This document shows positions 57,863-64,000 of a DNA stretch of 64,000 nucleotides, one piece after another. Below the pieces are notes generated by a model. It searched no databases. It worked only from the letters and a program-made list of their open reading frames with translations, and was not told the DNA's origin. Within the stretch, counting starts at the first letter, position 1; the number at the start of each line of letters is the position of its first letter. Made by a program: the position numbers and the translations under genes. The DNA is from DATHWB01 sp035544575 (GTDB lineage: Bacteria > Actinomycetota > Acidimicrobiia > Spongiisociales > ZC4RG35): positions 1 through 64,000 of the forward strand of contig DATKEC010000017.1 in NCBI GenBank assembly GCA_035544575.1. The letters are read 5' to 3'.

Positions 57863-58981
57863 ATGAAGAAGACACGGAAGTGGTTCGTGCTGCTGGCGGT
57901 GCTGGCGATGGTCGTGGCCGCCTGTGGAGGCGGTGACGACGCCGGAGGAACCGACGACGCTGGCGAGGAAACGGTCGAACTGACCCCTGTCCGGCTCCAA
58001 CTGCAGTGGTTCGCACAGGCTCAGTTCGCCGGGTATTACGCGGCAGTGGCGGAGGGGTTCTACGAGGACGAGGGCCTCGATGTCACGATCCTCGAGGGTG
58101 CGGTCGACATCGTTCCCCAGCAGGTCGTTGCCACGGGTGGCGCCGAATTCGGTCTGGCGTGGGTTCCCAAGGCACTGGTGTCCAACACCGAGGGGGCGGG
58201 GCTCGTCAATGTCGCCCAGGTCTTCCAGCGGTCGGGCACCCTGATGGTCTCGTGGGCGGATTCGGGGATCAGCGGCCCTGAGGACTGGGCGGGCAAGACG
58301 GTCGGCAACTGGGGATTCGGCAACGAGTACGAGCTGACGGCGGCGATCGAGGCGTTCGGGGTCGAAGACGTCAACCTGGTCGCCCAGAACTTCGACATGG
58401 AAGGTCTGCTCAGCCGGGACCTCGATGCGGCCGAGGCGATGATCTACAACGAGTACGCCCAGGTCCTCGAGGCGGAGAATCCCGACACCGGTGAGCTCTA
58501 TCAGCCGGAGGATCTCGCGGTCATCGACTTCAACGAGATCGGGACCGCCATGCTCCAGGACTCGGTTTGGGTCACCGAGGACTACGCCGCCAACAACAGC
58601 GAGACCATCGAGGCCTTCCTGCGGGGCTCCTTCCGCGGCTGGATCTTCTGTCGCGACAACGCCGAAGCCTGCGTCGACCACGTGCTGGCGGCCGGCCCGA
58701 CCCTCGGCGGGAGTCACCAGCTGTGGCAGATGAACGAGATCAACGGACTCATCTGGCCCTCGCCGGGAGGCATCGGCGTGATGGACACCGCGCTGTGGGA
58801 TCAGACGATCGAGGTCGCCACGACCCAGATCCCCGAGTTGCAGGGCGTGGACATCCCGGCCGGCTCGTACAACAGCGAATACGCCGAGGCGGCGGTGGCC
58901 GCCTTGAACGACGAGGGCCTGGACACGGTCGGATCGGGGTGGGAGCGGCTGGTGGTCGAACTCAACCCTGGCGGCGAATAG
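57863..58981 (+). CDS. ABC transporter substrate-binding lipoprotein (THI5/NMT1 type)
   Basis: Secreted binding protein of 372 aa. MKKTRKWFVLLAVLAMVVAACGGG is a signal peptide with lipobox Cys21, followed by an acidic linker. The mature domain begins VRLQLQWFAQAQFAGYYAAVAEGFYEDEGLDVTILEGA, the hallmark of the NMT1/THI5-like group that binds pyrimidine precursors, riboflavin and related ligands. Nearby catabolic genes make a pyrimidine or cyclic ureide the likely ligand. GGAGGAAGCG precedes the ATG. Confidence 0.93.
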   Translation: MKKTRKWFVLLAVLAMVVAACGGGDDAGGTDDAGEETVELTPVRLQLQWFAQAQFAGYYAAVAEGFYEDEGLDVTILEGAVDIVPQQVVATGGAEFGLAWVPKALVSNTEGAGLVNVAQVFQRSGTLMVSWADSGISGPEDWAGKTVGNWGFGNEYELTAAIEAFGVEDVNLVAQNFDMEGLLSRDLDAAEAMIYNEYAQVLEAENPDTGELYQPEDLAVIDFNEIGTAMLQDSVWVTEDYAANNSETIEAFLRGSFRGWIFCRDNAEACVDHVLAAGPTLGGSHQLWQMNEINGLIWPSPGGIGVMDTALWDQTIEVATTQIPELQGVDIPAGSYNSEYAEAAVAALNDEGLDTVGSGWERLVVELNPGGE

Positions 58982-58991
58982 ACGTTACGTT

Positions 58992-59024
58992 TGGTTGGTG
59001 GGATCCAGCGGGTCCCACCAACCA
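58992..59024 (+). other. Strong stem-loop between the binding protein and catabolic genes
   Basis: TGGTTGGTGGGA (58992-59003) pairs perfectly over 12 bp with TCCCACCAACCA (59013-59024) around a nine-base loop. There is no U-run, so it is more likely an attenuator or an mRNA-stabilising structure that lets the binding protein be made in excess over the enzymes. Confidence 0.6.
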
Positions 59025-59043
59025 GCGAAGAGAGGAGGTCGGC

Positions 59044-59886
59044 ATGGCGAACGTGGTTCGAGCTGCGGTCTGTCAGGCAGAGTGGACCGGTGAGAAGGAG
59101 TCGATGATCGAAAAGCACGTGAAGTACGTGCGCCAGGCCGCAGAGCAGGGCACCCAGGTCATGTGCTTTCAGGAGTTGTTCAACGACGCCTACTTCTGTC
59201 AAGTTCAAGAAGCTGAGCACATGGACGGTGCCGAGCCAATTCCCGACGGGCCCACGATCACCCGGATGAAGGCGCTCGCCCGCGAAACCGAGATGGTGCT
59301 GATCGTGCCGATCTACGAAAAGGAGGACGACGGCTTCCTCTACAACACCGCCGCGGTGATCGAGCGGGATGGCACCTATCTCGGCAAGTACCGCAAGACC
59401 CACATCCCCCACGTCGGAGGATTCTGGGAGAAGTACTACTTCCGGCCGGGCAACATGGGCTACCCGACGTTCGACACCTCGGTCGGTCGGATCGGTGTCT
59501 ACATCTGTTACGACCGCCATTTCCCGGAAGGGTGGCGTGCGCTCGGTCTCAACGGCGCCAAGATCGTGTTCAACCCGTCGGCGACTAGCCGGGGACTGTC
59601 GATGTACCTGTGGGGTCTCGAACAGCCCGCTTCGGCGGTGGCCAACGAGTACTTCATCGGTGCCATCAACCGGGTCGGCAAAGAACCCTACGGCGACAAC
59701 GACTTCTACGGCTCCAGCTACTTCGTGAACCCTCGCGGTCAGTACGTGGGAGACGTGGCGTCGGACACGGACGAAGAACTCGTCGTACGGGACCTCGAGA
59801 TGGACATGATCGACGACGTCAGGAAGCAGTGGGCGTTCTTCCGTGACCGTCGACCCGACCAGTACGGCGACCTCGTCGCACCCTGA
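59044..59886 (+). CDS. pydC: Beta-ureidopropionase (N-carbamoyl-beta-alanine amidohydrolase)
   Basis: Nitrilase-superfamily enzyme of 280 aa that releases beta-alanine, CO2 and ammonia. The catalytic triad is visible: Glu44 in CFQELFNDAYF, Lys118 in KYRKTHIPHVGGFWEKYYF and Cys155 in VYICYDRHFPEGWRALGLNGA. The PHVGGFWEKYYF stretch is typical of N-carbamoyl amidohydrolases. A strong Shine-Dalgarno GAGGAGG precedes the ATG. The third step of reductive pyrimidine catabolism, beside the second-step enzyme at 61193-62608. Confidence 0.92.
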   Translation: MANVVRAAVCQAEWTGEKESMIEKHVKYVRQAAEQGTQVMCFQELFNDAYFCQVQEAEHMDGAEPIPDGPTITRMKALARETEMVLIVPIYEKEDDGFLYNTAAVIERDGTYLGKYRKTHIPHVGGFWEKYYFRPGNMGYPTFDTSVGRIGVYICYDRHFPEGWRALGLNGAKIVFNPSATSRGLSMYLWGLEQPASAVANEYFIGAINRVGKEPYGDNDFYGSSYFVNPRGQYVGDVASDTDEELVVRDLEMDMIDDVRKQWAFFRDRRPDQYGDLVAP

Positions 59887-59897
59887 GGAGGGACACC

Positions 59898-61196
59898 ATG
59901 AGAACCCACGCCGACATGCTGGCCCGACACCGCAAGGTGCTGCCGTCGTGGATGGCGCTCTACTACGAAGAGCCGATCTCGATCGTCGACGGTGACGGTC
60001 GCCATGTGACTGACGCCGAAGGCAACCGGTACCTGGACTTCTTCGGGGGAATCCTCACGACGATGTCGGGCTACAACGTTCCCGAGATCATCGAGGCGAT
60101 CAAAGCGCAGGCCGACAGGATGCTCCACACGTCCACGCTGTACCTGATCGAAAACCAGATCGCCCTCGCCGAGAAGGTGGCGGATCTATCTGGCATTCCG
60201 GACGCCAAGGTGTTCTTCACCAACTCGGGCACGGAAGCCAACGACGCGGCCCTGATGCTCGCCACGCAGCGTCGCAAGTCCAACCAGGTGCTGGCGATTC
60301 GTGGCAGCTATCACGGCAAGTCGCATTCGGCGGTGGCTGTGACCGGGATCCGGTCGTGGTCGGCAACCACGCTCTCGCCGTTCAACGTCCACTACGTCCA
60401 CGGCGGCTACGGATACCGGTCACCGTTCGGCCATCTGCCGGAGGCCGAGTTCGTGGCGGCGTGCGTCGACGACCTCCGCAACATCCTGGAAGTGGCGACG
60501 GCCGGAGACGTGGCGGCGATGATCGCAGAACCCATCCAGGGGGTGGGCGGGTTCGTCACGCCGCCGGACGGGTTCTTCGGGGCAATGAAGGAAGTCCTCG
60601 ACGAACACGGGATCCTGTTCATCACCGACGAGGTGCAGACTGGCTGGGGGCGGACGGGGGAGCACTTCTGGGGTTATCAGGCCCACGGCATCACCCCCGA
60701 CATCCTGACGTTCGCCAAAGGTCTCGGCAACGGCCTGGCCATGGCCGGCGTGGTCGCCTCCGCCGAACTGATGGACAGTCTCCCGGCCAACTCCATCTCC
60801 ACCTTCGGCGGCAACCCGCTGTCGACGGCCGGAGCCCTGGCCAACCTCGACTACATCATCGAACACGACCTCCAGACCAATGCCTCCAAGGTCGGGCGAC
60901 ACCTCAAGAACCGCATCGACGGTCTGGCCGAACGCTCCGAACTGGTCGGAGAAGTCAGAGGCAAAGGCTTGATGTTGGGCATCGAGCTGGTCGGTCCCGG
61001 TGGCAAGACCCCGAACCCGTCTGCGGCTGGATCCGTGATGGAACACGCCCGCCGCGAAGGGTTGCTGATCGGCAAGGGCGGCGTGTACGGCAATGTGTTG
61101 AGGATCGCGCCACCCCTCACGCTGACCGAGAGCGAGGCCGACGAAGGCTACGCCATGCTCGAGAGGGCCATCAGTCGAACTCAGGAGGAAACATGA
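59898..61196 (+). CDS. Class-III aminotransferase (AGXT2-like, probable beta-alanine transaminase)
   Basis: PLP enzyme of 432 aa with PLP lysine Lys274 in DILTFAKGLGNGLAMAG, the phosphate/cofactor blocks FFTNSGTEANDAALMLAT and ILFITDEVQTGWGRTG, and GGNPLSTAGALANLDYI. It resembles mitochondrial alanine-glyoxylate aminotransferase 2. In this cluster its likely amino donor is beta-alanine from the preceding enzyme, giving malonate semialdehyde. It overlaps the dihydropyrimidinase gene by four bases. Confidence 0.9.
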   Translation: MRTHADMLARHRKVLPSWMALYYEEPISIVDGDGRHVTDAEGNRYLDFFGGILTTMSGYNVPEIIEAIKAQADRMLHTSTLYLIENQIALAEKVADLSGIPDAKVFFTNSGTEANDAALMLATQRRKSNQVLAIRGSYHGKSHSAVAVTGIRSWSATTLSPFNVHYVHGGYGYRSPFGHLPEAEFVAACVDDLRNILEVATAGDVAAMIAEPIQGVGGFVTPPDGFFGAMKEVLDEHGILFITDEVQTGWGRTGEHFWGYQAHGITPDILTFAKGLGNGLAMAGVVASAELMDSLPANSISTFGGNPLSTAGALANLDYIIEHDLQTNASKVGRHLKNRIDGLAERSELVGEVRGKGLMLGIELVGPGGKTPNPSAAGSVMEHARREGLLIGKGGVYGNVLRIAPPLTLTESEADEGYAMLERAISRTQEET

Positions 61197-62608
61197 GCAC
61201 ACTCATCGCCAACGGCACGGTGGTCACCCACGCCGGCCGGATGTCGGCAGACGTCCTCATCGCCGGGGGAGCAGTGGTGGGGATGGCCGCTCCGGGGTCG
61301 CACCAATGGACTGCCGAGCGGGTGATCGACGCTTCCGGCAAGTACCTCTTCCCAGGGGGTGTCGACGTCCACACCCACATGGAGTTGCCCTTCGGCGGCA
61401 CGTTTGCATCAGATGACTTCGAGACCGGATCGCGGGCGGCGGCGTGGGGCGGCACGACGACGATCGTCGACTTTGCGGTCCAGACGATCGGCGAGCCGAT
61501 CATGGACGGCTACGAGGCCTGGCGCGCCAAGGCCGACGGCCGTTGCGCAATCGACTACGGCTTGCACATGATCGTCTCGGACGTCAACGAGCAGACTCTC
61601 AAGGAGATGGACATTCTCATGGGTGAGGGTGTTACCAGCTTCAAGCTCTTCATGGCCTACCCGGGCGTCCTCTACTCCGACGACGGCCAGATCTTCCGGG
61701 CGATGCAGAAGGCAGCCGAGAACGGCGGCACGATCATGATGCACGCCGAGAACGGAATCGTCATCGACGTGCTGCGCGAACAAGCCATCCAACGTGGCGA
61801 GACGGATCCGATCTATCACTCGATCACACGCCCACCCATCACCGAGGCCGAAGCCACCCACCGGGCGATCGCCTACGCGGAACTCGCCGGCTGCCCGCTC
61901 TACGTCGTCCACATGTCGGCGAAAGAAGCGGTGGCCGAAGTTGCGGCGGCGCGCGACCGCGGTGCCAACGTCTTTGGAGAGACCTGTCCGCAGTACCTCT
62001 TCCTGGGCTGGAACAACCTGGCCGAACCGGGCTTCGACGGAGCCAAATACGTGTGCTCCACGCCGGTGCGCAACTGGGAAGACGAACACCAGGAGTGGCT
62101 GTGGAGGTATCTGGCCACCAACGACCTGCAGGTCATCTCCACCGACCACTGCCCGTTCTGCATGAACGACCATCCAACCCTCGGGATCCAGAAGCGACTG
62201 GGTGAGGGCGATTTCACGAAGATTCCCAACGGCATGCCGGGGGTCGAGGAGCGGCTGCGGCTCATCTACGACGCGGCGGTTTCCGAGAATCGGATGAGTC
62301 TGGAGAGGTTCGTGGAAGTGTGCGCCGCCACCCCGGCCAAGATGTTCGGCCTGTATCCGAAGAAGGGCACGATCGCGGTCGGCTCCGACGCGGACATCAT
62401 CGTCTGGGACCCCGAAGCCGAGTCGAAGATGTCGGTGGACGTCAACCACATGCGGGTGGACTACTCGGCCTACGAGGGCAGGGAGGTCGTCGGCAAGATC
62501 GACATGGTGCTGTCCCGGGGACGGGTGCTGATCGAGAACGACAGCTACCACGGGTCACCGGGGGACGGCGACTTTCTGGTCCGCGGCACCAACCAGTACC
62601 TGATCTGA
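61193..62608 (+). CDS. pydB: Dihydropyrimidinase / hydantoinase
   Basis: Amidohydrolase of 471 aa that opens dihydrouracil or hydantoin-type rings. Metal ligands are His60 and His62 in VDVHTHMELPFGG, carboxylated Lys151 in GVTSFKLFMAYPGVLYSDD, His184 in MMHAENG, the histidine in LYVVHMSAKEAV and the aspartate in STDHCPF. The Tyr in FMAYPGVLY aligns with the substrate-binding tyrosine of dihydropyrimidinases. Context with pydC favours dihydropyrimidine over other ureides. The ATG overlaps the aminotransferase stop. Confidence 0.92.
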   Translation: MSTLIANGTVVTHAGRMSADVLIAGGAVVGMAAPGSHQWTAERVIDASGKYLFPGGVDVHTHMELPFGGTFASDDFETGSRAAAWGGTTTIVDFAVQTIGEPIMDGYEAWRAKADGRCAIDYGLHMIVSDVNEQTLKEMDILMGEGVTSFKLFMAYPGVLYSDDGQIFRAMQKAAENGGTIMMHAENGIVIDVLREQAIQRGETDPIYHSITRPPITEAEATHRAIAYAELAGCPLYVVHMSAKEAVAEVAAARDRGANVFGETCPQYLFLGWNNLAEPGFDGAKYVCSTPVRNWEDEHQEWLWRYLATNDLQVISTDHCPFCMNDHPTLGIQKRLGEGDFTKIPNGMPGVEERLRLIYDAAVSENRMSLERFVEVCAATPAKMFGLYPKKGTIAVGSDADIIVWDPEAESKMSVDVNHMRVDYSAYEGREVVGKIDMVLSRGRVLIENDSYHGSPGDGDFLVRGTNQYLI

Positions 62609-62609
62609 C

Positions 62610-63617
62610 ATGGACTTCGGCATTGTCCTCCAAACCGACCCACCCGCGTCGCGCGTGGTCGAGCTCGCCGCCAAGGCCGAGGGACTCGGCTTCACCCATG
62701 GTTGGACCTTCGACTCCCACATCTTGTGGGAGGAACCGTTCGTCATCTTCAGCCAGATGCTGGCCGCAACCGAGCGGATGGTCGTCGGGCCGATGGTGAC
62801 GAATCCGGGCACTCGGGACTGGACGGTGATCGCGTCGCAGTTCGCCACGTTGAACGAAATGTTCGACGGGCGGACCGTGTGCGGGATGGGACGGGGCGAC
62901 TCCGCTCTGCGGTACATCGGTCGGACGCCTGCCACGTTGGCGACGACGGCGGAAGCCTCCGCGGTCATCAAAGACCTCGTCGCCGGGCGGACCGTGGAAT
63001 ACAACGGCAAGTCGCTGTCCATCCCGTGGGCGGAAGGGCGGGGGTGGGATCTTCCGGTGTGGATGGCGGCGTACGGGCCGAAGGCGCTGGCATCGACCGG
63101 GACCCACTACGACGGCTACATCCTGCAACTCGCCGACACCCAGGTGGCGTCGTGGACCATCGGGGCGGTGCGGGAGGCAGCTACGGCGGCCGGACGTGAT
63201 CCCGACTCGCTGACGATCTGCGTGGCTGCACCGGCTTATGTCGGCGACGACCTCGCCCACCAGCGCGACCAGGTGCGCTGGTTCGGCGGGATGGTGGGGA
63301 ACCACGTCCATGACATGGTCAAGCGGTACGGCAGCGACGACGAGTCGAAGATACCGAAGGTCCTCGCCGACTACATCGCCGCCCGGGAGGGTTATGACTA
63401 CGACCATCACGGCAAGGCGTCGAACACGTCGACGGAATTCGTGCCCGACGAAATCGTCGATCGTTTCTGTCTGCTGGGCCCGGTCTCGGCCCACCTCGAG
63501 AAGTTGGAGGAATTGAGAGCGCTCGGCGTCGATCAGTTCGCCATCTACCTCATGCACGACGACATGGACGGGACGCTGGAGGCCTACGGCCGCGACATCA
63601 TCCCGGTGTTGAGCTGA
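62610..63617 (+). CDS. LLM-class F420-dependent oxidoreductase of the pyrimidine cluster
   Basis: Luciferase-like TIM-barrel enzyme of 335 aa. It starts MDFGIVLQTDPPASRVVELAAKAEGLGFTHGWTFDSH and contains VVGPMVTNPGTRDWTVIASQFATLNEMFDGRTVCGMGRGD and LPVWMAAYGPKALASTG, close to the TIGR03842-type family that I recall as F420-dependent and often beside dihydropyrimidinase genes. F420 versus FMN binding is not proven by sequence. The ATG lies one base after the dihydropyrimidinase stop, so co-expression is very likely. It may supply the missing redox step. Confidence 0.9.
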   Translation: MDFGIVLQTDPPASRVVELAAKAEGLGFTHGWTFDSHILWEEPFVIFSQMLAATERMVVGPMVTNPGTRDWTVIASQFATLNEMFDGRTVCGMGRGDSALRYIGRTPATLATTAEASAVIKDLVAGRTVEYNGKSLSIPWAEGRGWDLPVWMAAYGPKALASTGTHYDGYILQLADTQVASWTIGAVREAATAAGRDPDSLTICVAAPAYVGDDLAHQRDQVRWFGGMVGNHVHDMVKRYGSDDESKIPKVLADYIAAREGYDYDHHGKASNTSTEFVPDEIVDRFCLLGPVSAHLEKLEELRALGVDQFAIYLMHDDMDGTLEAYGRDIIPVLS

Positions 63618-63635
63618 GGATCACCGAACAGACGA

Positions 63636-64000
63636 TCAACTCGAGTATTCGTCGTCGGTCACCTTGCGGGGAAGCCACAGGGTATCGCCCCCGGTGGTGA
63701 TCGACAGGTGCGTCATCGGGCTGTGCGGCGCCGCCCCGTGCCAGTGGACCTGGCCGGGAGCTGCGTAGACGCTGTCACCCGCCCCGATCTCGACGGACGT
63801 GCCGTCCTCGTCGCCCACCCGCCCGACGCCAGAAACCACGTAGAGGAGCTGACCCTCGGGGTGGCTGTGCCAGTCGGTCCGGGCCCCGGGATCGAAGTCG
63901 ACACCGAGCATTCTGACGGTCCCCTCACGGCTGATCGGCCCGAACAGCGCCCGGCCGGTGAAGTGCTCGGACGGCGCCGCCGTCCACGGAATCGAAGAAG
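63636..64000 (-). CDS. Cupin-domain protein (5' end beyond the window)
   Basis: Small cupin, convergent with the LLM gene. Metal-site motif 1 is WHSHPEGQLLYVVSGVGRVGDEDG; motif 2 region is PGQVHWHGAAPHSPMTHLSI. The frame stays open to base 64000 with SSIPWTAAPSEHFTGRALFGP before the internal ATG at 63911, and this segment looks like the usual cupin N-terminus, so the true start is outside. Function unknown; carboxymuconolactone-linked and ring-cleavage cupins look similar. Confidence 0.85.
   Translation of the reverse strand, partial: SSIPWTAAPSEHFTGRALFGPISREGTVRMLGVDFDPGARTDWHSHPEGQLLYVVSGVGRVGDEDGTSVEIGAGDSVYAAPGQVHWHGAAPHSPMTHLSITTGGDTLWLPRKVTDDEYSS

Noticed and set aside
1..64000. CRISPR arrays, transposases, phage genes, rRNA
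   Set aside because: No regularly spaced repeats, transposase motifs, phage structural genes or rRNA stretches were seen on either strand.

Overview
The window is a high-G+C chromosome segment from a member of the Actinomycetota, probably a deep lineage such as Acidimicrobiia or a relative. I infer the phylum from gene order (rpsF-ssb-rpsR-rplI-dnaB; ECF sigma-trxB-trxA-parB-parA-rsmG-jag-yidC-yidD-rnpA-rpmH-dnaA-dnaN-recF-dciA-gyrB-gyrA-DUF3566), from an F420-type oxidoreductase, and from several starts that look leaderless. No genus can be named from sequence alone. I see no rRNA, tRNA, CRISPR array, insertion sequence or prophage.

The window is centred on the replication origin. Genes left of about 45 kb (rpmH back to parB) run on the minus strand and genes right of it (dnaA to gyrA) on the plus strand, as expected for bidirectional replication. 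The dnaA-dnaN gap (46872-47063) holds DnaA boxes followed by a DnaA-trio-like tract and is the best oriC candidate. Two parS sites lie between rsmG and jag.

Layout: 1-3.1 kb is the rpsF operon, with a palindrome-rich gap before dnaB. 3.3-14.2 kb is a mixed housekeeping region (pyrE, endonuclease IV, a cis-prenyltransferase, hemolysin III, aminopeptidase P, haloalkane dehalogenase, cation antiporter). 14.2-29.1 kb carries arginine synthesis in two blocks, argC-J-B-D plus a metallo-hydrolase and argR-G-H. Each has the same 16-bp ARG-box-like site at its promoter, the blocks are separated by 7 kb of unrelated genes, and argF is absent. 29.1-35.8 kb has an M1 peptidase, CCA-adding enzyme, a PilT-like ATPase, a deacetylase-family protein, GNAT and DegV. 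35.8-40.1 kb is a pseudokinase membrane protein that looks like the tail of mycobacterial MurJ/MviN without the flippase, then an ECF sigma/anti-sigma pair and thioredoxin reductase/thioredoxin. 40.1-54.6 kb is the origin region.

55.3-63.6 kb is a co-directional catabolic cluster: a four-gene ABC importer with a THI5/NMT1-type binding protein, beta-ureidopropionase, a class-III aminotransferase, dihydropyrimidinase and an LLM-family (F420-type) oxidoreductase. Together they read as uptake and reductive breakdown of a pyrimidine or similar cyclic ureide to beta-alanine and on to a semialdehyde. The usual flavin/Fe-S dihydropyrimidine dehydrogenase is not in the window, so the LLM enzyme is a candidate for the redox step.

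Other points of interest are a GyrB whose EGDSAGG signature is EGASAAG, a PilT whose Walker A lysine is arginine, a two-copy palindromic intergenic repeat, and a recurrent -10 box 7-10 nt before starts that lack a Shine-Dalgarno sequence.
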